Below, in pieces: positions 41,701-54,680 of a stretch of DNA of 64,000 bases (position 1 is the stretch's first letter; each line of letters starts with the position of its first letter). The notes below the pieces were generated by a model. The model saw nothing but the letters and a program-made list of their open reading frames with translations. It was not told where the DNA came from and did not search any database. The translations under genes were made by a program, and so were the position numbers. Source of the stretch: Montifringilla adamsi (Eukaryota; Chordata; Aves; Passeriformes; Passeridae); the NCBI GenBank assembly GCA_017590115.1, contig JAGGNK010012003.1, forward strand, positions 3,611,041 through 3,675,040, written 5' to 3'.

Positions 41701-43139
41701 ATACTTTGAGTACCCTCTTAGTGTTTCACACATCTTTTGGGGTCTGATATACTGAGACTCTTAATCCAACAGTATTTACTTCACTATAAAGTAGAATAAA
41801 TCTACCAGGAAAACCAGCAGGAGTTCAACTAGAGCAGTGGAAAAAAATCTTCTTTTTAGGTTTCCATTCCCTGATTTAGGCTGGAGTAGCTACATTGCCA
41901 TGTGTGCTCTTTCTAAGTAGATTCCATACATTTGATGTGTACACACAGATATGTGCAGACACACAGCGTAGGGCATTGTCCTAAATTGCAAAATCAAATT
42001 ACCTGTGCTAATATTCATTTAAAGACACAATCTTAAATAGTCGTGTTGCTGGAAAGAGAGGGAAAAATGTCTGAAATGGACTGATGCAATTTTGTCAGAT
42101 TATCATAAACTCCCAAAGCTAAGCTACAAGAATAGCTGATCCTGACAGATGCTTGCGGTTGGAGTGCCCACATAGGGAGAAGTCTGATTATGTGTCGGGT
42201 GGGAGGCAAAAAGACAGAAGAAAGTTGATTTGCTTTATCCTGTCAATCTAATGATTCACTTTGCAGGTCACACTTTATCTACACACAGTGTTTATTTAGA
42301 CAATGAAACCATCAGTGTCATTGATAGAATCTAACACGCCAACAGAGATATTTTACTTTCTTGGTATTTTTTATTGTTCCTGGAGCATGTAATCCTGCCA
42401 CAGAAGTCTTTTTATGGAAATAATATTTTGTTATAAGCACTATCATCGTGTATTGTAATTATTATTTTGTTTTACCCTGCCCACACACAAAACTGTTTGC
42501 ATTATATTCCATTGAAAGATACATTTTAAGTTCTCTCTGGTAGTCATGAATAATGTAAATTGACAAGAACTATTATGGAGGCAGGTAGACAAAGAAACAG
42601 AAAGTTAAGTGGTTTCCTTTCTTTTTATGGCAGAGTGACATTTACCTGTAAGTGCATTTGATTTTAACACAATAGGATGAGTCTCTGCTGTGCTGGATTA
42701 GGATTGAGGCATGCGGAGGAGTTCAGATAAAGAGTGGGCACTGAGAAATGCCCTCGCCAGACCTCTCCAGGGAGGGTACTTCAGCAGCAATAGCATGTCA
42801 GAATGTCTTTTTTTTTTTTAAGTCCTTGCATCCAGCTGACAAAATCTTTCCTTGTTTCTGTATCTGTAATTCCAAGAGATCTCTCAGTGCTTCCCACAGC
42901 TGTCTAATACTTTGTGCTTGTCACATCACTTTCCAAAAAAGGGTCAATGTCACTTTCCCACCCTGACAGACAGAAAATCCAAGGCAAAGAGAAGCTGTAG
43001 ATGAATGGGGGTCACTAGGAGGCCCAGGACCAGCTCTCCTTGTGTGTGTACCCACGGCCCAGATTGGTACTGCCTCTCACATTCCAGCTACAAATTTCCT
43101 CAGTTCCCCTTTTCCTCAGACTTGTCAGAACTGCACTAG

Positions 43140-43215
43140 TTGGGTCTAACTCTCCTGCAGTTACACTGAATTTAAATCAGACATAACTCCAGTGGGTTGG
43201 AGTCTCACTTTTGCA
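43140..43215 (+). repeat. Fragment of an old amniote dispersed repeat (probable)
   Basis: The words CTCCTGCAGTTACACTGAAT and TAAATCAGACATAACTCCAG resemble the recurrent amniote pattern GTTACACTGGTGTAAAT followed by AACTCCATTGAAGTCAATGG. It shares this pattern with the piece at 32625-32695; the family name is uncertain. Confidence 0.4.
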
Positions 43216-44949
43216 AACGGGAGTGTTCCCCCTAAAACCAGTAGAGCTCATTTTTAGGTTTGAGAAGGTGTAGCTGCTCTCACATCTATAAACATCCCAC
43301 TAAGTATAAAATACTTTATTTCTCTAGTGTGACACATTTACCACCCTTCCTGAGCCAGCTTTTCCCTGCAGTGTAACTTTCCACGTCCTCAAGGTTACAC
43401 GGGGTAAGAGGTACAAAAGCCACTCAACCCTTGTCTCCAGTAAAAACCCAACCAACCAAATAAACAAAAGCAAACAAAAAGCCAAGTAGGCTTCACACCA
43501 TGATGGAGACATTCCCTCCCCTAGGGGAGTCACAGGTCTGCAGGTGGAGAGCTGAGGTCCTTTGGGAGAGCTGACATCCCTCTGCTTTTGCAGAGGAGCA
43601 AAAAGGAGTGCTGTGGTTTAATCTGCCCATATTCCTTGAAGGAAAAACTTCAGAGAACATTGTCCAGGCTGCCTTCTGGCGCTTTTCTACTTTTGTGATC
43701 TCTCCTTTAAGTTTCTGTGCAGGAGCAGGACAGGCTCTGGCTCTGACAAATGTGACCTGTCCCACCGAGTTATTGTTGCTCGCTGTGGGGGATGAGCTTT
43801 TGCAGTCCTCTGGTTCCTGGTGACGTAGTGCAGGGTGCACACACACACCACAGTTGTGTCTTGGGGCTTCAAATGCCTTTATCTATGTCATGCATTGGTT
43901 TTTACAGTTTGCTATGAATCACTGATGCCTGCTGGGAACACATACCCGCTTCTGGTTATTTTTATTACAATGTTATAATGGGCACAAGGACACTTAAAAG
44001 TGGAACAACTGAGCATCTCTTGCTAGCCAGTGCTGTGCAACTCTCCTGGGACGCCTGAGAACACTGAGTTGTGCTGCTGAACTGTCTTACTGTAGTGAAA
44101 AGAAATTAATTCCAAGATAGTCAGTGTGCTGTGTAGTAACTCTACTCATGTGATTGATGGAAGAGTAGCTAGAGCCCTGTATCAAGTCCTGGAATATGTG
44201 CTCAGAGCCCTTGCTAAGCTGCAGGTTTCCTCAATGAGGGTGGATCTGTTATTTAGATGTTCTGGTTATATTTCAGCTGTGTCACAGCTGAACCGATTCA
44301 CGATGTTACACGATTCCATGTCCTGGGATGTCCAGGAACTAGGCTGGAAAGTTTTGTGGCTGCCTTCTATCCCTTGGTCTGCTGGCTTTCTCACCAGCAG
44401 TAAATCAGGGGGCAGAGTATGACATGAGTGTCAGGATCTCCTTCTGATGAGAAACTGAGACATAGCTTGGAAAAACACCTGGGCAGCAGGCGAAGGAAAA
44501 GGGATTAATGGCATGCTGGATTATTACACCATGCTGATGCTGTGTGGTAGTGCCAGGATGAGTACATTAAAAGATATAAGAAATCCAATATGAGGGGAAA
44601 AGGGAACATACAAACCCCAGATTTTGACTTGCTTGTCAACGGAGTGAAGGTTTCAACTTTGAAGGTTGCAGTATTTGAAGGACAAATATTTCTGTTCTCG
44701 GACGGAAAAACAGGGAGCAAAGAAACCAGCCTGAGAACTGCTGGGCACGCAGCTCCTTTGATATGAGGGTTTAGTGTTGGGTGATTCTTTAAATGTTTGT
44801 TATGGGTTGTGAGCATGTTAGAAAAACATCAAGATGCTCAGAGAAAACAGTAAAGGGAATGGCTGAAACACACAATACTCAATATAAAATACCACTATAA
44901 TCTGGAGTTCTGTTAGCTCTGGAGCTCTCAGAGTGGGCTTCATCACCTC

Positions 44950-45050
44950 CAGTTTAGAACGTTAGAGACAAGAGAAGAACTGATTTGTTCACAGCACACA
45001 GCCAGCAAATGGTAGAATTGGGACTAGAAACCAAATCTTTTTACTCTTTG
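44950..45050 (-). mobile_element. MIR-type SINE relic, minus orientation
   Basis: The plus strand reads through AACTGATTTGTTCACAGCAC, CAGCCAGCAAATGGTAGAAT and TGGGACTAGAAACCAAATC. In order this is the complement of the SINE core and tRNA-like head, equivalent to GACTTGCCCAAGGTCACACAGC, GTGGCAGAGC and GAACCCAGG. Confidence 0.65.
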
Positions 45051-45633
45051 AAGGAAGTAAACAAATAGGTTTGTGGTAGTTTCAAAAGCCATGGTTATAA
45101 GAGAATTTGAAATAATTGAACTAGGTTTTCTAGCCCCATTGCACAGGTTTTGGGCAGGTCTTTGAATTCTGCTTTGAGCTTTAATTCTCCTGTGCCACTG
45201 CACACAAAGTGACAGTCCTTTTACAGGAAAATGTTAAGCCCAAACTCTGCCTTTGGGTACAGAAGGAAATTGCAGAGAAGAGAAGTCACTGTGTCCATCT
45301 GATCGGGATAGTGGCCATGTGCCAGACATCATCTTCTGTGGTAATAATTCCTTCCCAATGGCAGCCTGCGCTATTTGCCTGTCATGATTTGTCTTTTTTT
45401 GTGCTTGGGGAATGCTGGCTGACCTTTGTCTTTGATGTTACTCAGCCCTTTCCTTGCAATAGGGCAGTTCAGGAGGCCATGACCACATCTGCTTTGGCTG
45501 GTTCTGTTATCAATTAATTTGTCCTGCCACATCAAAGAACAGAGATAAAGCTGTAGCATTTCCTTACCACAGATTTTTATCTTCACTCCCCAGTTCACCT
45601 CACAACACACACACCTTCCATCTCCACAGCAAG

Positions 45634-45656
45634 CGGAGAGAGAGAGAGAGAGACAG
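45634..45656. repeat. (GA)n microsatellite
   Basis: About eleven GA dinucleotides. A short (CA)n run at 45601-45614 lies just before it. Confidence 0.88.
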
Positions 45657-47116
45657 ACACAGAAAGGAGCTGAAATGATATCCTAATAGCCCCCCTTGAG
45701 TGCTGATGGCACCTGGGTCTCTGTGTGCTGAGCCTTACACCCACTTCCAATCTGGCCTGGCCACAGCCAGGCAGTTGCTTACTCCCCCAACAAGTTATTT
45801 GTTTTTCTCTCTAGACAAATCAGTGATGTTAGAATGACAAATAGCAGTTATAGCTTTGCACTTAGCTGAGTATAATTTCAGCCCATCAGTACCATCTGTC
45901 TCCTTTCTTGGGCTGCAGCTCCATTAAGTGACAGTCAGAGATCCTCGAGGACAAAGAGCCCAACTAACACGGACAGATATCTGAGGGGTCAGAACCTGTG
46001 ACTCTTTTGCCTTCTGTGGTTCACTCCAGTGCTGACCTAGAGAAAATGAAGGTGGGACATAGAACCTAACCCAGATTCAAACTTCCTGAGCTGCGCCGTG
46101 CTGAGCCTCAATTCTCTTTGTCCAGGAATTCTGTGCTGAGATTGGTGCTAAACACCATCCAAACTTATCTGAAGACTTGCTGGGGTGGTGATGTTTTTTT
46201 GGCTTTGGGACAGCAGTCAGCCTTATTTCTAGGAAGTTTTGTGTTCATTTACTACAAGTCATAGAAGAGATAAGAAAATGCCTCTGCATAGTAGGCATTT
46301 GGTATTAATATTATTGATATTAATACTAAACTTTAGTATTAATAAACTAGCCTCATCTGTTTGTGATAATCTCACCTTGTAGAACTGCCTTGTTTTCCAA
46401 GGAGCAATTCCTCTTGTCTCAAGGCACTCACCAGGAAAAAAAATGTTTAGTGAAGATTCCTTTCTCTGTCAAATTGCAGGAGTAGATTGCTTCTATCCTG
46501 TTTAGGTCTTTCTCTGTCTCCAGAAGCATCCTCTTTTCCATTTATGACCTTTCAAAGTTCCTTGTTCCCATTCTGTATGAAGTTCAAACTTCTCTTCTTG
46601 TCTATACTGTCTATCAGTAATTTATCTGTCATCTCCTCTGTCTCTGCCTCCTGTTCACCATGTGCCCTGTGGAAACCTGGCCACAGAAAATAAAGTGAGG
46701 CATTTTAAAGAGTTTTTAGAATTACTATAAGGTGGCTGTGTCACAGTGAAGTAAAAACGCCAAAGTAAAGTACTGGGCTAGGAGCAATAAGCCAAAAGGA
46801 AACACCAGTGAAAAGGATTTTTCTGCACAAATAGAAAACAATTTGTTCAAAGTCTTTGGGCACTCTCCTTTTAAGAGCTCAATGCTTATTTAACCACACC
46901 AAAAAATGATCAGATTTGCAAAACAGCTCAGTTTGCTGAGCACAGTCACAGTGTTATGTGTGTATGAAAATCTGATCCTTCTGTCACCAGACATGCTGGG
47001 GACTGGGTAGGACCAGCACCTAGGGATCTGTATTCCAGCTTTGGCCTCATGTCCTCAGACTTTCCTGATTTAGTTGTTTTCTCTACAGGCTTGCTTGCTT
47101 GTTACTTGCTCATTTG

Positions 47117-47131
47117 CTTTCTTTCTTTTTC

Positions 47132-47174
<43 letters not shown>

Positions 47175-47210
47175 CTTTCTCATTTTCTTTTTCTCTCTCT
47201 TTCTTTTCTT
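47117..47210. repeat. (CTTT)n pyrimidine microsatellite
   Basis: A pure pyrimidine tract of about 94 bases whose core (about 47133-47174) is a perfect CTTT tetranucleotide array, with degenerate CT/TTTC flanks. The apparent S/F/L-rich and K/E-rich frames across it are products of the repeat and not genes. Confidence 0.95.
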
Positions 47211-48184
47211 GTTTATTATGTTTTCCGAGGACTAATTTGATCACATCCCAAAACATGGGGAAATGTTGGCTTTGGAACCATTTTGCATATGCAATGAAAA
47301 AGCCCAGTCTTCCCCAGAGTGGCTGGGAATGTCCTTCTCTCTCATTGACTAAAGGCCCTGTGTACCTTGCAGGATCAGTTGCATTCAAAAACCTGTCCTT
47401 TCAAATTTGTTTAGGTAAAGTGCAGAGTGCAGACGATTCCCAGAATAGCTCTTCTGGCTTCATTTGGAATGACAGCAAAAACAAATCTGGACTTGGCTTT
47501 TCATCTCAATGGAAGGGCATACGAGAAGCAGTGAGAATGTGTCATTGTTCGTAAAGGACAACGTCACATGAGAGAGAGCACAGGAGAGAGGCAGGGAGAA
47601 AGAGATTTTTCCTCTCTGCTAAATAAGGGCCATTTTGAGGTGTGTGAGGACAGCAGGGGTCAGCGAGTGCTGGAACTGACTCTGAACTTCTGGCTGAACA
47701 ATCTCCTGGAACTAAACCCAAGAATACCTTTATCTTCAGCAACCTGCCGGGAGATGTTCCACAGCCAGCTTCCTCCACAAGAGCCAGGTTACAGTGTCTG
47801 TACATGACAGCAACTGAAGCAAAAGCTTTTGTCTTTTAAAACAGACTGGCTCACACACAGCAGAGTAGACTCAAGCTTGATATTTAATATCAGACACTGT
47901 GCAAGAATTCCTTTGTAACACAAGAGCCATAAACCATGAGATTATTTGCCACGTAAGAGGGAGATGGTGGGCGCAGGTGCAGGTGTTCACACACCATGGC
48001 TAATTAGAACAGGAACAGATGAGTCACAGGAATTAGAATTCCTTCAGTAAGGATCTGCTCTGAGCCCTGGTCTGTTTTATCTACCAGGTACTACCTAAGA
48101 CATTTTCTACCATGAACCCAGTCTGTCTGGCAGACACTCCTTCAGCCTCACCTCTTCCCTGCCTTAGGAAGGGAGGAAAGTCTG

Positions 48185-48300
48185 AGGTCCCCATTTGCCA
48201 GAAAGGTGCTTGCACTGAACTTCCACATCAACTGCCTCCATACACAGTCAGTGTCAGAAGCAGAAATAAAGTCCAGGAGTCCTGATTCTTAGTTCTCTCC
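48185..48300 (-). mobile_element. MIR-type SINE relic, minus orientation
   Basis: On the plus strand TCCCCATTTGCCAG is followed, after loss of some core, by ACACAGTCAGTGTCAGAAGC and AAAGTCCAGGAGTCCTGATTC. The order matches the complement of an amniote MIR-type SINE (CCCCATTTTACAG, ACACAGCAAGTCAGTGGCAGAGC, CCCAGGAGTCCTGGCTC). Confidence 0.65.
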
Positions 48301-50068
48301 CATCAGCCACATTCTCCTGAGCTTGCTTTACCTGCATATCAGGGATTCTGTGGGCAACTACAGAGACAGAGAACAGATTGCCCTCAAATGGGGTCTTCAA
48401 TCACTCAACTTTTATCACTGAGAGACAGTAGCTTCCCTCCCTAGCTCCTTGAAAAGCTTTTAAAATAAACACAGGTACATTAGAACAACAGCCCTTCAAA
48501 AAGAGTCCCTTCCTCCCCCTTACCTTCCCTGCTCTCCTGTCATTAAGCAGAGCAGAGCCATCCTTACATGTGACATTTGGACACATTGACTTAAACTATT
48601 TACTTTAAGCTTTTCTTCCTCCCATTCAGGATCATTTTCATTCATTTTTCAAGTGTTTCAAAATTTCTTTTGCCAAATCCCTAGATCAGGTGATTCAGAA
48701 TGAAGCAATGGGACTTGTGCCATTCTGGTAAAAGCACAACCCTGAAGCTTCCCTACTTTTCCCACAGCCCCCTTCTGTTTACTCCTTAACTCACTAATTA
48801 TGCTGACAAGAGGAAAATACAGCAGGAGTCATAAAGAAAATATCACTTTTAAAAGCCACTTTTATTTCTTTACCACAGATACGACCTTGCTGGTTAAACC
48901 ATTGAGTAATTGTATTCTGGGCTTCGAGTCACTGGGTCAGATTCTGGTTTGAATTTTATCAATAAAAACAACCACTCCAGGACAACCTTTCATAAATATT
49001 CTTGTTTTCAAACCAGTATGCTCTGCTGCTTGAGGATGCCTTCCTAAACCAAATCCTAACCCAGAATTACCACATTAATATCAGTGGAACTGACAGGTGA
49101 CAGAGTTCAGACTTGGAACTCCCTCACAAGGGTTTTCTCTCTCTCCCAGCAGTGGAAAACACTGAACAGCTTTAACACAACTCTCCTGACTTACACTCCC
49201 TGCTCAGCAGAAGCCTGGGAGCTTTGCTGGGTGGGTTGAAGATGCAGTAGCACAGATGTGTGTGTGAAGTGAGGATGTGCTGTGCTGCTGTGGATCCTGC
49301 AGTGGCAAGGATTGAACAAAGATCTGCTTAAGATCAAGCTCTTGTCATGAGCTTGGGCAAGGCATTCTCTCTATCAGACCCTTTTTGTTGTTGTTGCTCT
49401 CTCATTCTTATCTGTCTTAATGGCAACAGGAATATTTTGGACATTTCCTCAAGTTCTGTATTAGCTCCACCTAAGGAAAATCTAAGTCACCTCTTCTCAG
49501 AATACACAAAAGGTGGTATAGAGGGAAAGATTTAGGGATGAAGGAACGGTTTGAGTGATGTCAAGCGATGTTCCCATTACAGAATGGTCACATCAGTTAT
49601 TGGGTAACTGGAACTGCAGTTTGTGGCACTCCTGGGACAGCAACTCACAATAAAGTTAAGGCTTTTTCTGTGCATATAGTTTGAATTAGGGGAAATGCTC
49701 AAAATATATAAACAGGAACTAGTCTTGCAGAGAAGATAAGCTTCGGAGTAAGGGGGCTGTCTCTTGCAATCTGTATTTAGTGTCTGCTGCAGTGGGGACT
49801 AATCTCATGTTGGGCCTCTGGATCTTGGGCCTCTCTTAATGTGTGTACTGCTGTAATACACAGAACTACTTCCTTCCATTGACTGTCTTTTTGTTGCATT
49901 GTTTTATGTAATTGACTCCCTTTTTCATCCAGAAGCCAAAAAGTGATTATTGGAGATTGCCAGCTCCAGACCTGGATTGTTTCATTCAGGAAGTTAATTA
50001 AAATCAACCCACCTCTTCAGAAAACCTTTTCGAATACAGTGTGGATGCTCCTTTCATCTCTGTGTTAC

Positions 50069-50070
<2 letters not shown>

Positions 50071-50097
<27 letters not shown>
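50071..50097. repeat. Poly(T) tract, 27 bases
   Basis: An uninterrupted T run, the longest homopolymer in the window. The flanking complement lacks AATAAA near the junction and shows no coding similarity, so a retrocopy is not supported. Confidence 0.93.
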
Positions 50098-50099
<2 letters not shown>

Positions 50100-53000
50100 T
50101 CAGTTCTCCTTAAATCATGGAAATAACTTGGCAAAGGAGCTGAATTACAAGAAAAATCAGTTAGGAACGTAGGTAAAGGCACATAATAGGTCTTTAGAGG
50201 AGAGGAATGAATTTAATTGAGTGAAAGCTCAGAAAACCCAAAAGTAAACTCAGGGTCATCAGCATGCTTCTTTCACTTATCCCTCAGTTGCACTTCATAG
50301 ATCCAGGCTTCCTTTTGCTCTGCTGTTATCACACTTTCCTTTTGCTGTGATTTATTAACTGTGGAACTGTCAAATTATGAAACTGAGGTTCTAGAAATAC
50401 TTATTAATGTTTGAGAAATTCATTTCACACTTGAATACTTTTTCTAACACTTACTAATGTCCCTCATTTTGGTCATGTGGGTCTGCAGGGCAAGAAAACA
50501 AGGTATCTTATTATATATTTAGCATGTGGAGATGACGGATGAAAAAAAATGTATTTTGAAACCCCCTCAAACATCTCAGCAGCCTCATGCATTTGGTCCT
50601 TGTGCTGCTGTATGTGGTGGCTGTGCACAAGCAGGGCAATGTCTGTACATTCAATGACACCATTCCAGCTCTCTTTCAGTCACTATTAAGAAAGCACTTC
50701 TAATCCCCTCTGAGGAGCTCGAACATAAAATTCCTTTCATGCCAGTTTTGTCTTCTTCAATTTGGTGAACACTGACCTTCCCCCTGTGATTCCAGTGGAA
50801 CTTGTAATTCAAAAGGCATTTCTGTTTATTATTACCCTGTTAGTGTACAAGAATCATCAGGGATGCCAGTATTGCTCAGGCAACAAGGTTACTCACTGAG
50901 CTCTCTGTTGCAGCTTTGTACTGCAAACAAAAATACAGAGGCCATAGATAAATTATGATTACTTTACTCACAATTTAATAAGAATAATGAGCCGAAAAAA
51001 ATTACTGAATAATTACTTGCCTCAAGATCCTTTGCCACACTTATTTCCCACACAAAGTTTTCTGATGGAAATTCATTTAAATAGTAGAACAAAAGCCACC
51101 AAAAATGTCAAAGTTTATGAATTTGCTCTTACAGGACTGGAACATTTCTACCTCTTGACACTCGGTTTTGAAATGTGTTATGTTACAACAGTATCAAATT
51201 TAACAGTTCTGACTGGTATAGTCTTACTCAAAAGGAGGTTTTCCTTCAAAATATAATTTTGCACAGAATACTGAGCTCTGCGTTTCCATCAGCATTAATG
51301 AAGTCAAGTTTCGTATTAAACCTAATCTGCTCAAAGTAGTCCTATTACTCTTCATACTTAGAGAGACATCATCTGATAGGAAATGGCTGCAATACCTCCA
51401 GCTTTCCTAAAATACTGACAGTTTCAACCGTTTCTTAAGAAATACTCACTGGGGACTGCAGCTCTAAACACACTTCTGTTTTAAAATATGATCATCTTCT
51501 TTAGCTTAAATGGGGGACTCCTTACAACTAAAGCAGTGGCGTTGCTGGCCACCCAAAGGCCAGCCAGAGAAAGGAGTGGCCACCAGACATTTTTCCTTGA
51601 GATGCCTCTCCACAGTGCTTTTTCCCCTTTGCTACCTCACTGGTTCCACCTATGATTTCTAAGTGACCATAACATCCTTTCCTCAGGCAAATATTTCATG
51701 CCAGCATTGGGAACATTGTTTTTTCAAAGGAAACTCCAGTAACATTTATAGTCTTTCACATTTGGTAAACTGCTCCTGATGAAAACAGTGTGCAGCAGAA
51801 GCACCTTCTCCAATGCACAGATGTCCACTGCACGCTCAAATTATCAGACTTCATGATAAGAGGGAAAAAACCCCACCTTTTTGGCAGAAGTAACATGGAA
51901 GACATAATTAATTTTTTTACCTGCAATAAGAGGAGTGAATTCTGGTCTTGTTTAATCCAGCACAGCAGCTGACAATGGGGTGGGCTGGAGTGTTTGCTCT
52001 GCTGTCTCTTCTGTTTAAGCTGAGGACAAGAAAAAACGTTAATGCAGCAGTGAATCCTTGCTGGGACCTGACCCTGATTGCAGCTCTGCCCCACAGATCT
52101 GCAGGCCCCTCAGTGCCCATGTTTTCAAACCTGACATTATGCTAAGGCTTAATTTTGGTATGTAGGAAAATGCTCATGTGTGAGGCTAACCCCCCTCTAA
52201 ATTCTGTACACACAAATGCAGCGGCTCTTTCATATCAGTGTGCTGTTCATTTCAAAGTTGGTCTTTCAGCACCTCTCCTCTTTCTCTTTCTTTGCTACTG
52301 CCCTTTAAATTTTGTGTCTATAGACTTGAAAACTTGTGCCATGTGGAAGAGCCCCAGTTACCTCAGCTAAAACTACAGTTTCTTCCTTAAGCTGTATACA
52401 CTGGTCAATATTCTCTTCACAGATAATTCTGCTTTTGATAAATGCAACTTAATTTTTGTGTAGAACAAGTTTTGAAATATTATCTCCATGGACATTTTAA
52501 AATTTGACAGGACTGTTCTACAAATCATTTATTTGTTTTAATATTTCTTAGCATCCCTGAATCTAAAACATTTCATAGATATGTTCCCCTGACCATTTCA
52601 CTAATAATGATTTAGCTCATAATTAATGCTTCCCTTTCACAGAACCAGAAACTGAGATGCAGGCATCTGAGAGGAGTGCTATTGTTTTTAGAAGCATAAT
52701 TGGATTCTTATTTCTAGACCTCACCTTGCTGAGGGCTCAGCTCTTCTAAAAAAAGCTGTCTACAAGGGTCAGAAAGAAATTATTAAATTGCCTGACACCT
52801 ATTAATCTACTCCTCTTTTAGGTCCATAGCCGTGAACTGAGCTCATTGAAATAAAATCTCTCATACTTGTGAGATCATGTGTTAGAAAATCAGTCCTGGT
52901 GTGCCCAAAGAGTTGGCCCCACATTACATTATTTCCTTATACAAACAGTAACAAAATACTTTCCCCCCCCATCCACTGTATTTTATTTTAGGGAAATGCA

Positions 53001-54519
53001 ACAGGAAAGAACAAAAGTAAAATTCCCATTTGTGAAAGCACAGCATGTGCAACTTCACTGTAACAGGCAGCAAAAGGTCTAAGAGCAAAAAAAGGACTAC
53101 TGAGACCTGCACACAGAGCGTTTCTCATAAATTAGCTCAGAAAACCAAAGGTAGAGCACTGCATGCTAGAGAAGGCTTGAAGCACAAAATATTTTGAAAG
53201 CCCTTTAGCAATATTAAAATTCTGCTCAGAAACAACTATTGTAATATGATTTTTCCCTCTCCTTGCTTGTGAATCAATTGTGCAGCCATTGTCTTTGTTA
53301 AAATTTTTCAAAACTCTAAAAAAATGGATTTAGTTCCCACCCTGGAAAAAATGAAGGGAAGTGCTTAATGCATTGGTGTTGAGGCACAAAGTGCATTTGT
53401 TGTGCTGCTGAATGTAACTCGATCTGAACCAAGGCAGGAGAATGAACACTTTGCAGCCCCTGATGGATTTCAGATTTATTAGACACTGGAATGTTTTTTT
53501 TCCCCCTTGTCTATAAGAACATGGTGTGTAAGATGATAAAGGGCAGGAATAAAGGGAGCAGACATTGTAGCCCTTAAAATTAAAAGAACTGTTTCTAGAT
53601 TTTGAAAGTGTCAATGTATGAAAAAGCAGCCTAAATAGAAGTGTTGCATTATTCAGTACGCTTTCCTCTTGGAAAGAAAAACATTCTGCAACCACTGACA
53701 AAGCTATGGACGTGTGACTAATACTACTTTTATTTTCCTATATGGAGAAAAACCCCATCACAAAGCCTAAATGGAATATTTATGCTGTAAGATAATACAC
53801 TCGTACCTGTAAATTATGAGTGCAAGTTGTAATAATTCATCCTTAGTTTCATTACTCATACACTATGGATCTTTCAAGATTAGGGATGGATTTGTTATAC
53901 CACTACATTCCAGTATATGTTTTCCCTTTTTAACCCTCTCTCTCTTCTCTGGCACACGCATCCTGTACAGTAGGAGCAAATTTCTTTGCACCAACACATA
54001 CAGACTGTCTGAGCTACACAGAACTGGTATCCCTTTCAAAGGACATATTAATGATCCATTTTATGATGTTAACCAGGCTGAAAAAAAATTAGCTCAGGGC
54101 AGAAGGATATAATTTCAAATAAATTTGGAGGAAAGTTTCCTATTCAGAGAAGAGCTCCAAGGTGTAACATTAATAAAATGCTGTTGCAGTCTAATGTTAC
54201 AGGATAGTTCTCTTGAGCTTCCAGGATGGGAACCACAGTGGTCTGCTTGTAGTAGCAGGAGTTCTGTTCCAGTATCTATGTGTTGCTTTATAAAAGGGAA
54301 TAGCAAAAGTCTGGAATGAATTGCTTCAAAGATTAGAATTCCCATGAAAATATAAACAACAAAACTATTCACTGAAAGTGAAGTTCTGTTTAATATATAA
54401 GCAGAGGAATAAACAAGTTCTGCTCTTCTATTTTTTACTGTATATTTTAAGTGTCTGAAAGTGATGTACATCTGACAGAGATGACAGGGCCAAGGAGACA
54501 GTTTGGGCCAGTGTTCCAA

Positions 54520-54680
54520 GCACTGGCACTCCAGGCTCTGCTGGGGTCTGCTCCTGAGTTATTGTGTAATCTCGGCTGAGTCATTTAAATTCTTCATGCT
54601 CTGATTTCACCAGTCTGTAAAATAGGTGTAATCCTCCCCCATTTACCTCAGACAGCAAAAATATCTATAAAACATCTTAG
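54520..54680 (+). mobile_element. MIR-type SINE relic, plus orientation
   Basis: In order: CACTCCAGGCTCTGC, GTGTAATCTCGGCTGAGTCA, TTTAAATTCTTCATGCTCTG, ATTTCACCAGTCTGTAAAAT and AGGTGTAATCCTCCCCCATT. These correspond to the SINE core GTGACCTTGGGCAAGTCACTTAACCTC, then CTCAGTTTCCCCATCTGTAAAATGG, then the poorly conserved tail. It is old and diverged but collinear over about 150 bases. Confidence 0.75.

Larger units (their letters stand above)
38718..47116. other. CUX1 upstream flank, segment 3: no recognised gene
   Basis: Unique DNA with two old-repeat pieces (43140-43215 and 44950-45050), an AC/GA simple-repeat pair (45601-45614 and 45634-45656) and an AT-rich block at about 42340-42560 lacking repeat wording, which could be a conserved element. 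I see no exon with convincing splice sites and a recognisable protein. No MYL10 exon, the neighbour expected upstream of CUX1 in mammals, was found. Confidence 0.65.

Noticed and set aside
45120..45200. Possible further MIR-like fragment in plus orientation
   Set aside because: Only one phrase (TTTTGGGCAGGTCTTTGAATT) is reminiscent of the SINE core; the remainder does not follow.
47049..47388. Frames with F/S/L-rich or K/E-rich runs
   Set aside because: They are translations of the CTTT microsatellite.
50071..50097. Poly(T) run as the tail of an inverted processed pseudogene
   Set aside because: No AATAAA near the junction in the complement, no coding similarity in the adjoining DNA, and no target-site duplication seen. 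Processed pseudogenes are also rare in birds.
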